Source of the DNA: an uncultured Clostridium sp.
GTDB lineage: Bacteria; Bacillota; Clostridia; Lachnospirales; Lachnospiraceae
DNA: 64,000 nucleotides
Direction: 5' to 3'
NCBI GenBank assembly: GCA_945915475.1
Contig: CAMEFI010000007.1
Span: 1-64,000, forward strand
Shown: in pieces, positions 9,229 to 17,163 of the stretch
How positions within the stretch are numbered: the stretch's first letter is position 1
How the letters are laid out: each line of letters opens with the position of its first letter
Position numbers and translations under genes: made by a program
The notes under the pieces: model-generated
Databases searched by the model: none
Told to the model about the DNA's origin: nothing
The model's input: the letters and a program-made list of their open reading frames with translations, nothing else

Positions 9229-9260
9229 AATCACACGAAGCGTTCATCCCCCGTGTGATT
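9229..9260 (-). terminator. terminator after the metE remnant
   Basis: Minus-strand transcripts leaving the metE remnant would fold AATCACACG with CGTGTGATT around a 14-base loop, followed by CGTTTTATT. The nine-pair stem is perfect. Confidence 0.65.
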
Positions 9261-9271
9261 TCTACATTCGT

Positions 9272-9932
9272 TTACAATTGATTTCTTACTAATGTCGCCG
9301 CCTCTACCAGATTTTTCAGACTGGAATCCGTTTCTGCAATTCCTCTGGTTTTCAAACCACAATCCGGATTCACCCATAGCTTTTCTTTTCCGATTTTTGT
9401 AAGCATGGTCTGTAATGCTGCCACAATCTCTTCCACCGGCGGTACTCTAGGAGAATGAATATCATATACCCCTGGTCCAACCTCTGTTTCAAAGTTGCTC
9501 TCCTTGATTGCATCTAGAATTGTCAGCTTAGAACGGGAAGCCTCAAAAGAGATTACATCCGCATCCATATTATCAATATCCTTTATAATATCATTAAATT
9601 CACTGTAACACATATGGGTATGTATCTGGGTTTCCGCCTTCACACTGCTGTGGCACAGACGAAATGCAGGAATCGCCCAGTCAAGATACTCGCTGTACCA
9701 GTCACTTTTCCGGATTGGCAGCTTTTCTTTTAATGCTGCCTCATCAATCTGAATCATCCGGATACCGGCTTTTTCCAGATCCAGCACCTCCTCCCTGATG
9801 GCAATTCCAATCTGATATGCCATTTCTTTCAGGCTGATATCCTCCCGAGGAAATGACCAGTTCAGTATTGTAAGCAAACTTTAATTCTCTGAGTTTTCCC
9901 ACTCTTGGAAAGCCAATCACTGCGGTCTTCAT
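9272..9932 (-). pseudogene. metE: metE remnant, cobalamin-independent methionine synthase
   Basis: The first 20 codons read [20 protein letters not shown], the hallmark start of MetE, with a strong ribosome site (GGAGG, 6 bases). The frame then switches directly to the end of the protein, [21 protein letters not shown], and continues to the normal C-terminus, including the zinc cysteine in [10 protein letters not shown] and the MetE segment THMCYSEF. About 540 residues of the roughly 760 are missing, and the joint also shifts the reading frame. The enzyme normally transfers a methyl group from 5-methyltetrahydropteroyl-polyglutamate to homocysteine; this copy cannot. Its leader still holds two conspicuous hairpins. 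Confidence 0.9.
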
Positions 9933-9967
9933 ACCTGTCCTCCATTCTGTATCTAAATACGTTGTAT

Positions 9968-10007
9968 CTATTCAGAGCAAATCGGAACCAAGAACAGCTC
10001 TGAATAG
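9968..10007 (-). promoter_or_regulatory. hairpin in the metE leader
   Basis: CTATTCAGAGC (9968-9978) is the exact inverse of GCTCTGAATAG (9997-10007), with an 18-base loop, 36 bases upstream of the metE start. The rest of the leader does not match SAM-I, SAM-II or T-box layouts that I can recognise. It could be an operator or an RNA element; function unknown. Confidence 0.5.
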
Positions 10008-10061
10008 TTAGATCACTTTTATGCTACAAGTATAAATTCGATTTTTTTATTTGAAAAATAC

Positions 10062-10106
10062 AAAAAAACAGCGGCTTGACATAGTTTTAAACTATATCAA
10101 GCCGCT
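10062..10106 (-). terminator. long terminator-like hairpin holding a MET-box-like core
   Basis: AGCGGCTTGA and TCAAGCCGCT form arms of an 18-pair stem with one mismatch (10070-10106). The minus-strand reading is followed by GTTTTTTTG, so it is a terminator for leftward transcription. The centre, ATAGTTTTAAACTAT (10081-10095), matches the palindrome TATAGTTTnAAACTATA described as the MET-box of MetR/MtaR-type LysR regulators in streptococci. It lies upstream of the metE remnant on the same strand, so it could also be an attenuator or operator. Confidence 0.6.
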
Positions 10107-10140
10107 ATATAGCTTCATGCAGCAGTATCAAAATTTACCC

Positions 10141-10168
10141 TTGTATTAAAATTGGATTGTTGTATAAT
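10141..10168 (+). promoter_or_regulatory. promoter of the DUF1275 gene
   Basis: TTGTAT (10141-10146) and TATAAT (10163-10168) are spaced 16 bases apart, 31 bases before the DUF1275 start, whose ribosome site is GGAGG at 10190. Confidence 0.65.
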
Positions 10169-10199
10169 CCTATTAGCATTATAGAAATCGGAGGCAGCA

Positions 10200-10877
10200 A
10201 TGAACATGAAAAAAAGAGGTCAAATGTCCGACTCCAGACGCCTTGCACTGCTTTTAGCAGTTTCCGGCGGTTTAATGGATGCCTATACTTACATATTCCG
10301 CGGCAAAGTATTTGCCAATGCCCAGACCGGCAACATTTTACTGCTCGGGGTAAACCTGTCAGAAGGAAATTATCAAAAAGCTTTCCAGTACTTCTTTCCA
10401 GTAATTGCATTTGCTCTAGGAATCGTTTTGTCAGAATTCGTTCACCGCTTCTGCGTGGAAGACGGCATCTTTCACTGGCGGCAGCTTACAATATTACTGG
10501 AATGTATGATTCTATTCTTTGTGGGATTTTTCCCTGTAACATATAATCTAATAGCTAATGCTCTCGTATCATTGGCCTGCGGCATCCAGGTAGAAAGCTT
10601 CCGCAAAGTGAAAGGAAATGCCTCCGCCACCACTATGTGCATTGGAAACCTGCGTTCCGGAACCCAGGCTCTTTGCGATTATATTTTTACAAAGGACAAA
10701 GCATACCTATCAAAAAGTATTATCTATTACGGCATTATATTAGCTTTTACTTTGGGGGCTGTACTCGGTAATCTGCTCATTGATTTCTGGGAACAAAAAA
10801 CCATATGGTGTAGCAGTATCCTTTTATTTGCCACTTTCCTCTTAATGTTCATACCAGAGAAAAAAACGGACAACTAG
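10200..10877 (+). CDS. DUF1275 (YoaK-like) membrane protein
   Basis: Polytopic membrane protein of the YoaK/DUF1275 family, 225 residues, near the family norm. The N-terminal family signature is visible: ALLLAVSGGLMDAYTYI followed by GKVFANAQTGNILLLGV, then six hydrophobic helices. The conserved segment VESFRKVKGNASATTMCIGN lies near residue 130. Function is unknown; transport has been suggested for the family only on topology. It is transcribed alone, rightward, from its own promoter between the metE and LysR remnants. GGAGG lies five bases before the chosen ATG. Confidence 0.88.
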   Translation: MNMKKRGQMSDSRRLALLLAVSGGLMDAYTYIFRGKVFANAQTGNILLLGVNLSEGNYQKAFQYFFPVIAFALGIVLSEFVHRFCVEDGIFHWRQLTILLECMILFFVGFFPVTYNLIANALVSLACGIQVESFRKVKGNASATTMCIGNLRSGTQALCDYIFTKDKAYLSKSIIYYGIILAFTLGAVLGNLLIDFWEQKTIWCSSILLFATFLLMFIPEKKTDN

Positions 10878-10913
10878 AAAACTATTATAACCTGCCTAAA
10901 ACAAATGGACTCC

Positions 10914-11360
10914 TTATATATATTTCCTAAGATATTCTATGTAGGCAGTTCCATACCGGCTCAGTGGCATATTTTTCTGTGTAATAATACCAATCTTCAT
11001 ATGCTCATCCACTGCCAGCGGCTTTGCAATAATATTCTCACCATTCAACTCCCTGCTGATGACACCGGAGCTGACCGTATATCCATTCAGTCCTATGACC
11101 AGATTAAACAAAGTTGCCCTGTCCCGCACCTTCACATTTTTATTCCGGTCCAGTGTACTTAGAATTTCTTCTGAAAAATAAAAAGAATTGTATTCCCCCT
11201 GTTCAAAGGACAGATACGGGTACTCCTCCAGTTCTTCCAGTGTCAGAATTTCCCGGTCTGCCAAAGGGTGTGCGTAAGAAATAAAAAGCCTTTTTGCAGC
11301 TTCGGTGATATTCCCTGTCTCCGCAACTGTTACTACATATCTTAATTGTTGTAATGTCAT
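10914..11360 (-). pseudogene. LysR-family regulator with an internal deletion
   Basis: The N-terminus reads MTLQQLRYVVTVAETGNITEAAKRLFIS, the first two helices of a LysR winged helix, then jumps straight to YAHPLADREILTLEELEEYPYLSFEQGE, the middle of a LysR effector domain, and finishes normally. About 130-150 residues are gone, including the DNA-recognition helix and linker, yet the frame is kept, leaving about 148 of 300 residues. It cannot bind DNA as a normal LysR protein. It stands one gene away from the metE remnant, and LysR regulators of this kind often control metE in Firmicutes, so the pair may have been regulator and target. AAGGAG lies ten bases before the ATG at 11360. Confidence 0.85.
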
Positions 11361-11397
11361 TGACACATTTCTCCTTCCTATCGTATTTCCATTTTAA

Positions 11398-12348
11398 TCA
11401 TGTCCCAAAAAACTCCATCTCTTCCCGGTTTGCAACCCTGCCATTATCACTTCTCAGATTCAGATGAAAGACATGTACATCTGCAGGCTCATCCCGACCG
11501 AATTCCCGATACACAAAGGGGATACCCATCTCCTCTAACTTCTGTTTCATCGGTGCAGTATGCTTTGCAAGAGAATCATTTACCGAAAGCATCAGATAGG
11601 TTTCCGGAAAATCCTTTGTCATGTAATCCAATATTCTGAAAAAACTGATGGCTTCCTTTCTTGCCATATAAAATGGAATATACCAGTCACATGCTTCATC
11701 CTCCAAAGCCAGGGAACCAACATCATAAATGCCACAATTTAACGCCACTTTTTTCGGAACAACATATTGCAGATCACTGCGAAAGGAAAACAGTTCCCGA
11801 TAGCTTTGACTGGTGGCATAGATGGAATACTGGCTAACAAGCTGTGCCCCTGCAGAATCTCCCACCATATAAACACGTTCCATATCCAAACAATACTGCT
11901 CCGCATGCTTCATCAGATAATCCATAACCGCACAGACATCCATAAACCCTGCCGGATACGGATATTCCGGACTCAGTCTGTAGTTAAAATTCACAACTGC
12001 AAATCCATATTCTGCCAAAGTCATGGTATAAAGCTTATATAACTCCTTATCGCCATAGAACCAGCCTCCTCCATGCACACTGACAATGACAGGATATCTG
12101 TGATTTTGTCCGCAGTCTGCATCAGCCTTATCCCGCTGCCTGTCAAAACAAGGATAGTAAATATCCATGAGATGCCATTTCTTTTCCTCCTCTGTTTCGG
12201 ACTCTGCATAGGTGATATCGGTTATCTTTTTTACATTCTCCGGTTCCTTTATCCCTGCATCACGCATGGCATCACTTTGGGCCCATTCCCTTCTTTTTTG
12301 ATTTGCCTGTTGGATATAATGATTCAAAACATTTTCTTCACTTAACAT
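11398..12348 (-). CDS. alpha/beta hydrolase, HSL-type esterase
   Basis: Cytoplasmic serine hydrolase of the hormone-sensitive-lipase/acetyl-esterase type, 316 residues. The oxyanion motif HGGGW lies near residue 95, the nucleophile elbow is GDSAGA near residue 165, a candidate acid is in LMLSVND near residue 255, and the catalytic histidine is in DVHVFHL near residue 290. It likely cleaves short-chain esters, possibly acetyl groups on plant or drug-like substrates, but the substrate is unknown. AAAGGTGG precedes the start. It follows rarA by 12 bases and is probably cotranscribed. Confidence 0.88.
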   Translation of the reverse strand: MLSEENVLNHYIQQANQKRREWAQSDAMRDAGIKEPENVKKITDITYAESETEEEKKWHLMDIYYPCFDRQRDKADADCGQNHRYPVIVSVHGGGWFYGDKELYKLYTMTLAEYGFAVVNFNYRLSPEYPYPAGFMDVCAVMDYLMKHAEQYCLDMERVYMVGDSAGAQLVSQYSIYATSQSYRELFSFRSDLQYVVPKKVALNCGIYDVGSLALEDEACDWYIPFYMARKEAISFFRILDYMTKDFPETYLMLSVNDSLAKHTAPMKQKLEEMGIPFVYREFGRDEPADVHVFHLNLRSDNGRVANREEMEFFGT

Positions 12349-12360
12349 ATCATTCCACCT

Positions 12361-13686
12361 TTATGACTCTCTTTCTGCCTTCCATTCCCGTATCCTTTCC
12401 AGCCGCTCTTTTATCTGCTTTTCCTGCCCCTCGTCGGTCGGTTCGTAATAATGCCTGTCTTTCAATGTTTCCGGCAGACATTGCATTCTTGCCATTTTCT
12501 CCTCCGTATCATGGGCATAAATGTATCCCTTCCCATAGTCCATTTCCTTCATCAGATTTGTTGGTGCATTACATATCTGCAAAGGGACCGGCTGTGCCGG
12601 CATACTTCTTATATCCTCCTTACATTCACCACACGCCCGGTAAAGTGCATTGGACTTTGGTGCCATGGAAAGATAAACAACTGCATGGGCTAAATGAACA
12701 TCACACTCCGGCATTCCAAGAAAATGGCATGCCTGATAGACCGCTACTGCCACCTGCAGGGCATTGGAATCCGCCATCCCCACATCCTCACTGGCAAACC
12801 GCACCAGACGCCTTGCTATGTATAAAGGGTCTTCTCCACCATCCAGCATGCGGTACATCCAGTAAACAGCAGCATCCGGGTCACTGTTGCGCATGGACTT
12901 ATGGAGGGCAGAAATCAGATTATAATGCTCCTCTCCATTCTTGTCATACAACAGGGAGCGCCGGTTCATGCATTCCGACAGCACCTCTTCATCTACACAA
13001 AGTACTGCGTCTTCATTCATCCGTCCGTTAAACACCGCCATTTCCAGCGTATTCAGAGCTGTCCTTGCATCTCCATTGGCAAATCTTGCAATCGCTGATA
13101 GATGGGATTCTTCTATGGCAATCTGCATATTGCCAAGTCCTTTCGGACTTTCCAAAGCATGACGCAGAAGTTTTACCAAATCCTCTTCCTCTAATGCTTT
13201 CAAAATAAAAACCTTACATCTGGAAAGAAGAGCGGAATTAATCTCAAAGGATGGATTCTCTGTGGTAGCACCCACCAGAATAATGCTTCCTTTCTCCACA
13301 AAAGGAAGAAATGCATCCTGCTGTGCCTTATTAAACCGATGAATCTCATCGGCAAACAACAGGGTACGAATTCCCATCTTCCGGTTTGCCTCAGCCTGAT
13401 TCATTACCTCCTTGACTTCCTTAATCCCACTGGTCACTGCACTGAATTCCACAAACTCTGCCTTCGTCTGCTTCGCAATAATCCGGGCTAACGTAGTCTT
13501 TCCCACCCCCGGCGGTCCCCAGAATATCATGGAGGATATCTGATCCTTCTCTATCAGTTGTCTTAATATCTTTCCCTGTCCTATTAAATGCTGCTGCCCT
13601 ACATATTCGTCTAAATTGTCCGGACGCAGACGGCTGGCAAGGGGAGCAGTCCTTTCCCGGTTATCAAACAAACTTAGCTGTTCCAT
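12361..13686 (-). CDS. rarA: replication-associated recombination protein A (RarA/MgsA)
   Basis: AAA+ ATPase of the clamp-loader class acting at stalled replication forks. Order of motifs: N-terminal [20 protein letters not shown], Walker [10 protein letters not shown] near residue 48, Walker [18 protein letters not shown], sensor 1 [10 protein letters not shown], arginine finger region NSALLSRC, then the MgsA C-terminal tetramerisation half with [13 protein letters not shown]. Length 441 is typical. ATG at 13686 has GAGGTG nine bases upstream; the GTG at 13698 overlaps that site and is rejected. First gene of a pair with the esterase. Confidence 0.95.
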   Translation of the reverse strand: MEQLSLFDNRERTAPLASRLRPDNLDEYVGQQHLIGQGKILRQLIEKDQISSMIFWGPPGVGKTTLARIIAKQTKAEFVEFSAVTSGIKEVKEVMNQAEANRKMGIRTLLFADEIHRFNKAQQDAFLPFVEKGSIILVGATTENPSFEINSALLSRCKVFILKALEEEDLVKLLRHALESPKGLGNMQIAIEESHLSAIARFANGDARTALNTLEMAVFNGRMNEDAVLCVDEEVLSECMNRRSLLYDKNGEEHYNLISALHKSMRNSDPDAAVYWMYRMLDGGEDPLYIARRLVRFASEDVGMADSNALQVAVAVYQACHFLGMPECDVHLAHAVVYLSMAPKSNALYRACGECKEDIRSMPAQPVPLQICNAPTNLMKEMDYGKGYIYAHDTEEKMARMQCLPETLKDRHYYEPTDEGQEKQIKERLERIREWKAERES

Positions 13687-13712
13687 AATAAATAGCACCT
13701 CACGAAGTTACC

Positions 13713-15020
13713 CTACTGTTCTATATACCTCTTAATTCTGTCAATATTATATAAGGGGATATTGATTAGCCAAGATTCCTCTCTATAATCTGACATAGAA
13801 GTTCTGATTGCATATTTAGGATTATATTTTTCGACAAAGGCTTTTAAACTTTTTGCCTGAAGATTTTCCTCTGCTTTAACCTCAATTGGAATAACAGAAG
13901 ATTTGCCCTGTACCAGAAAATCAATTTCCCCTCTAGACCTTTCTGTTGAAAAATAGTATGCATGTACCCCAAGTTGTGCTATTAATTGTTGTAAAATATA
14001 TTGCTCTGTCATTGCACCTTTAAATTCTGTAAATATACAATTTCCTTCCACAATCACCTGTGCCGATAACTCTCCCATTGCTGATAAAAGACCAACATCG
14101 ACCATATAGATTTTAAATGCTGATAAATCCATATATGCCTTTAATGGCAACCCTGGTTTTGATATCCGTTCCACTTTATGAATCAAACCGCAATCTATCA
14201 ACCATTGAATTGCCAATTCAAAATCTTTTGCTCTCGCACCCTCTCTCAGCTGACCATATATAAATTTTTTATTTTCCTTTGCCAATTGCATGGGAATGGA
14301 ATTCCAAATCATATTGAGCCTTGGAACAAGTATATTTGGAGCATGTTTTGAAAAATCCTGCTGATAATAATCCAATAGACTATTTTGTATATCTCTGACT
14401 CTGTTAAAATCTTTATTCTGAATAAAGTCATTTACGACTTCCGGCATGCCACCAATGAAATAATATTCCTTTAACCATTCAATATATTTTTCTTTAAATG
14501 TAGTAATCATGGGTATATCGTCGCTATTTAAGATATCAACAAATTGTTCTTTTCCTAGCGCCAATAAAAACTCTTTGTAATTCAGCGGATATAAATCCAG
14601 AAAATCCACTTTACCAACCGGAAAAGAAGTTCCCTGATGTAATGCTACTCCAAGCAAAGAACCAGCCGCAATAACCGCGTACTCCGGAGCATTTTCATTA
14701 AAATATTTCAAAGAAGTAAGTGCTCGAGGCACTTCCTGTACCTCATCAAATATAATCAAAGTATCCTCTGCTCGGATAGAGATACCTGTTTCGGCACTTA
14801 ATGCCAGAATCAGTCTTTCAATATTCAAATCTCCTTCGAATAAACCCTTCATGCGTGTATTCTGGTCAAAGTTAATATAGGCTGTTTTTTGAAATTCCTG
14901 CTTGCCAAATTCTTTCATCAGCCACGTTTTTCCAACCTGCCTTGCCCCACAAATAATCATAGGCTTACGATTCTGACTATTTTTCCACGAAACAAGCGTT
15001 TCCATAGCAAATCTCTTCAT
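13713..15020 (-). CDS. AAA ATPase with DUF4143 domain
   Basis: Member of the large AAA_14/DUF4143 ATPase family, 435 residues, with Walker A GARQVGKTWL near residue 24, Walker B LIIFDEVQEV near residue 88 and the C-terminal DUF4143 region that ends in a PD-(D/E)XK-like core (RSRGEIDFLVQ, then PIEVKA). The E-D...E-K spacing fits a nuclease-type fold. Biological role is not established. GGAGG precedes the ATG. Upstream lies a strong promoter whose -35 box touches a 33-base tandem repeat, so this gene carries an unusual control region of its own. Members often occur in many divergent copies per genome. Confidence 0.9.
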   Translation of the reverse strand: MKRFAMETLVSWKNSQNRKPMIICGARQVGKTWLMKEFGKQEFQKTAYINFDQNTRMKGLFEGDLNIERLILALSAETGISIRAEDTLIIFDEVQEVPRALTSLKYFNENAPEYAVIAAGSLLGVALHQGTSFPVGKVDFLDLYPLNYKEFLLALGKEQFVDILNSDDIPMITTFKEKYIEWLKEYYFIGGMPEVVNDFIQNKDFNRVRDIQNSLLDYYQQDFSKHAPNILVPRLNMIWNSIPMQLAKENKKFIYGQLREGARAKDFELAIQWLIDCGLIHKVERISKPGLPLKAYMDLSAFKIYMVDVGLLSAMGELSAQVIVEGNCIFTEFKGAMTEQYILQQLIAQLGVHAYYFSTERSRGEIDFLVQGKSSVIPIEVKAEENLQAKSLKAFVEKYNPKYAIRTSMSDYREESWLINIPLYNIDRIKRYIEQ

Positions 15021-15053
15021 ACATGAGAACCTCCATGTTATTTTCTAATACAT

Positions 15054-15082
15054 AGTATATCTCATTATCATAACATATTCAA
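15054..15082 (-). promoter_or_regulatory. promoter of the AAA/DUF4143 gene
   Basis: On the minus strand TTGAAT (15082-15077) and TATACT (15059-15054) are exactly 17 bases apart, 33 bases before the start codon. The -35 hexamer overlaps the first bases of the tandem repeat. Confidence 0.75.
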
Positions 15083-15169
15083 CATTTTTTCGGCGGACTT
15101 TTTGTATTATTACAACATTTTTTCGGCGGACTTTTTGTATTATTACAACATTTTTTCGGCGGACTTTTT
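15080..15169. repeat. 33-base tandem repeat, 2.7 copies, containing CGGCGGAC
   Basis: Units begin at 15080, 15113 and 15146; the first two are identical over 33 bases and the third covers 24. The unit contains TTTTTTCGGCGGACTTTTT flanked by A/T-rich sequence. On the minus strand it reads AAAAAGTCCGCCGAAAAAATG and stacks head-to-tail directly upstream of the -35 box of the AAA/DUF4143 gene. The position suggests tandem regulator binding sites. Confidence 0.9.
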
Positions 15170-15188
15170 CAATTTGTAAAGCGTTAAT

Positions 15189-15812
15189 TTATCCTCCAAG
15201 TGTCACATCCTGTTTTTCATACCATTCCAATGCATCCATAAAATCCTCATCCGTATAATCCGGCCATAAATGCTCCTCTACATAAAAGTCCGCGTATACC
15301 GACTGGATTGGTAAAAATCCGGATAAGCGCCGCATACCGCCCCAGCGGATAATCAAATCAATTCGGGAAATATCGTTAGAATACGGTTTTCCGTCTTCCT
15401 CTATATGGGACAAATCCCACTGCCAGCCATAATTGACTAGGAAATTTACCCGGATCCCCCCACCATTTACTGGTGTCCGGGTCGTATAAGGCAGTAATTC
15501 TTTTGGAAAACATTTGGAACTGCTGTCGCCAATCACAAGCAAATCTGCCCCTTCCTTTATCAGCATTTCCACCGCCTCTACACAGGCTTTCTGAAACGCC
15601 TGAAACTGTTCTGCGGGACGTTTACAGTTATCCACCGTAAATCCATAATATGTGATTTCTTTTATGCCGTTTCTCTTTGCCATTTGCAACAGCTTAAGTC
15701 CCGGTTCTAATCCATATGCATATCCATCCTGTTTTTTCATTCCCTGTCCCGCTGCCCAGCGGCGGTTTCCATCCGGAATGATGCCGATATGCTCTGGTTT
15801 GTGTTTGCTCAT
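15189..15812 (-). CDS. undecaprenyl-diphosphate-synthase-like protein, divergent
   Basis: Cis-prenyltransferase family, which condenses isopentenyl diphosphate onto an allylic primer. Motif I is present as IGIIPDGNRRWA (usual form IIMDGNGRWA, aspartate kept), the EITYYGFTVDNCKRP segment matches the S-T-E-N-W/R region loosely, and motif V appears as DLIIRWGGMRRLSGF instead of IRTGGE. The glutamate that helps bind magnesium in RTGGE is replaced here by methionine, while VYADFYVEEHLWPDY matches the usual SAYSELYF...WPDF. At 207 residues it is shorter than true UppS (about 250). It may be a secondary paralogue. ATG at 15812 or 15818 follows AGAGGTG. Confidence 0.75.
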   Translation of the reverse strand: MSKHKPEHIGIIPDGNRRWAAGQGMKKQDGYAYGLEPGLKLLQMAKRNGIKEITYYGFTVDNCKRPAEQFQAFQKACVEAVEMLIKEGADLLVIGDSSSKCFPKELLPYTTRTPVNGGGIRVNFLVNYGWQWDLSHIEEDGKPYSNDISRIDLIIRWGGMRRLSGFLPIQSVYADFYVEEHLWPDYTDEDFMDALEWYEKQDVTLGG

Positions 15813-15909
15813 ACTCATCACCTCTTTGAAGAGTATTGCCACACTTTTCTTCTTTGATACCCAGAATCCAATTGCAAAAACAGAATCACAGAAAGTGTCC
15901 TCACTATTT

Positions 15910-16299
15910 TTACGAATATAGCTTCTCCTGCTTCATCGTCTTAACTCCAAACACAAAATAAAGAATATGGAACAGCCACACACAGCCAAGGACAAATCTT
16001 CCCACAGGAACCTGATGCATCATGATAAATCCAATGGACATTAGAATTGTTACCGTAATCATAATGCGGATTTTGGTCTTCCAGGTCATGCCTTTCCCCT
16101 GCACATAGCTTTCTAAATTGTTTTTGTATAGCTTTGTGTGGATAAACCAGTGATTCAGTCTTTCAGAACTTCTGCCAAAACAAAATGCAGCCAGCAGCAA
16201 AAATGGAAATGCAGGCAGCAATGGTACGACTGCTCCCACTGCTCCAAGCCCCACTCCAATGCAACCGGTTATTATATATAAAATCTTTTTAATTTTCAT
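15910..16299 (-). CDS. DUF454 (YbaN-like) membrane protein
   Basis: Small inner-membrane protein of 129 residues with the family pattern: a first hydrophobic pair (IITGCIGVGLGAVGAVVPLLPAFPFLLLA, written here in pieces: GAVGAVVPLLP and FPFLLLAAFCFGRSS), a soluble loop with HWFIHTKLY, and two further helices near residues 80-120. Function is unknown across the family. AGGAG lies seven bases before the ATG at 16299; the longer frame from 16332 has no ribosome site. It follows the ABC remnant by 59 bases on the same strand. Confidence 0.85.
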   Translation of the reverse strand: MKIKKILYIITGCIGVGLGAVGAVVPLLPAFPFLLLAAFCFGRSSERLNHWFIHTKLYKNNLESYVQGKGMTWKTKIRIMITVTILMSIGFIMMHQVPVGRFVLGCVWLFHILYFVFGVKTMKQEKLYS

Positions 16300-16358
16300 C
16301 TTGTAATCTCCTCTTTTCTTTCTTTGAATCAACTACTTGCTTTGAATATTCCTTTTCA

Positions 16359-17163
16359 TCAGCTTACTCTCCCGGTTCCCGACAGATTTTCCACAGAATA
16401 AACGTTGTCTGCTATCCGCAGATTGTTTTTGATACTGTCATGGAACAAATGTGTTTCCTGGGTCATAAAGCTTTCCATATCCCGAAGATTACCGGTATTG
16501 ATGTGTTCAATGTCTGTATCGGATATCTGCACGTTACCCTCCTGTACCTTCCAAAAACGCATCAGAAGCTTCAGCAGTGTGGATTTGCCACTTCCGCTTT
16601 TTCCGATAATACCAACAACAGAACCTTTTGGAATATCCAGAGTCACATGTTCAAGAATCTTTTCTTCCCCGTAAGCAAAAGTAACATCCTGCACATCCGC
16701 TTTCGTAAATTCCACTTCCGGCTGTCCTTCTATTTCCTCTACCACAGGTGTTTCCTCTAAAATGTCAAGCACACGGTTTCCCGCCGCAAAAGTGTTCTGC
16801 AGCGTACTTCCCAGATTTGCCAAAGCCACCACAGGACCAAAGGAACTCATCAGTGCCAACGTCGGAATCAATACTCCTTCAAAGTCAGTCTGTCCATTCT
16901 GGAAAAGAAATGCAGAGACAACTCATACGGCTTGCCATGATAGTACATACTGCCCGAATAATCACTGCAGCAATGGCAATCGTACCAGTTAAGAGAAACT
17001 GTCCTATTCCTGTCATTCCCTGAAACAGACTTCCCAGAAAATATGTAATGGCTGCCATCATAATAATATTTGCCACCAAAGCGCACCACTGCAGTGCAAT
17101 ATTGCCTGCAATATATTTTTTGCTTTCCCTGACGGTACCGATCAGTTTTTTATTAATCATCAT
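16359..17163 (-). pseudogene. ABC exporter (fused TM-ATPase, CydC-like), broken
   Basis: The first 75 codons (MMINKKLIGTVRESKKYIAGN...) are the start of a fused ABC exporter transmembrane domain. After IIRAVCTIMASRMSC the frame shifts and about 200 residues are missing; sequence resumes at VLIPTLALMSSFGPVVALANLG, the end of the membrane domain, followed by an ATPase domain with Walker A GKSGSGKST and Q-loop FMTQETHLFHDSI. It stops shortly after NNLRIAD, so the LSGGER signature, Walker B and switch histidine are absent. An intact member is about 570 residues. Two separate deletions are needed to explain it. Confidence 0.88.

Noticed and set aside
9933-10140. SAM riboswitch or T-box upstream of metE
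   Set aside because: The hairpins do not show the SAM-I core or the T-box AGGGTGGNACCGCG sequence; only simple inverted repeats are present.
12303-13031. 242-codon plus-strand frame opposite rarA
   Set aside because: It is antisense to a well conserved gene, rich in proline and histidine as shadow frames are, and has no ribosome site.
15080-15169. CRISPR array from the 33-base repeats
   Set aside because: The units are directly adjacent without unique spacers and no cas genes are present.
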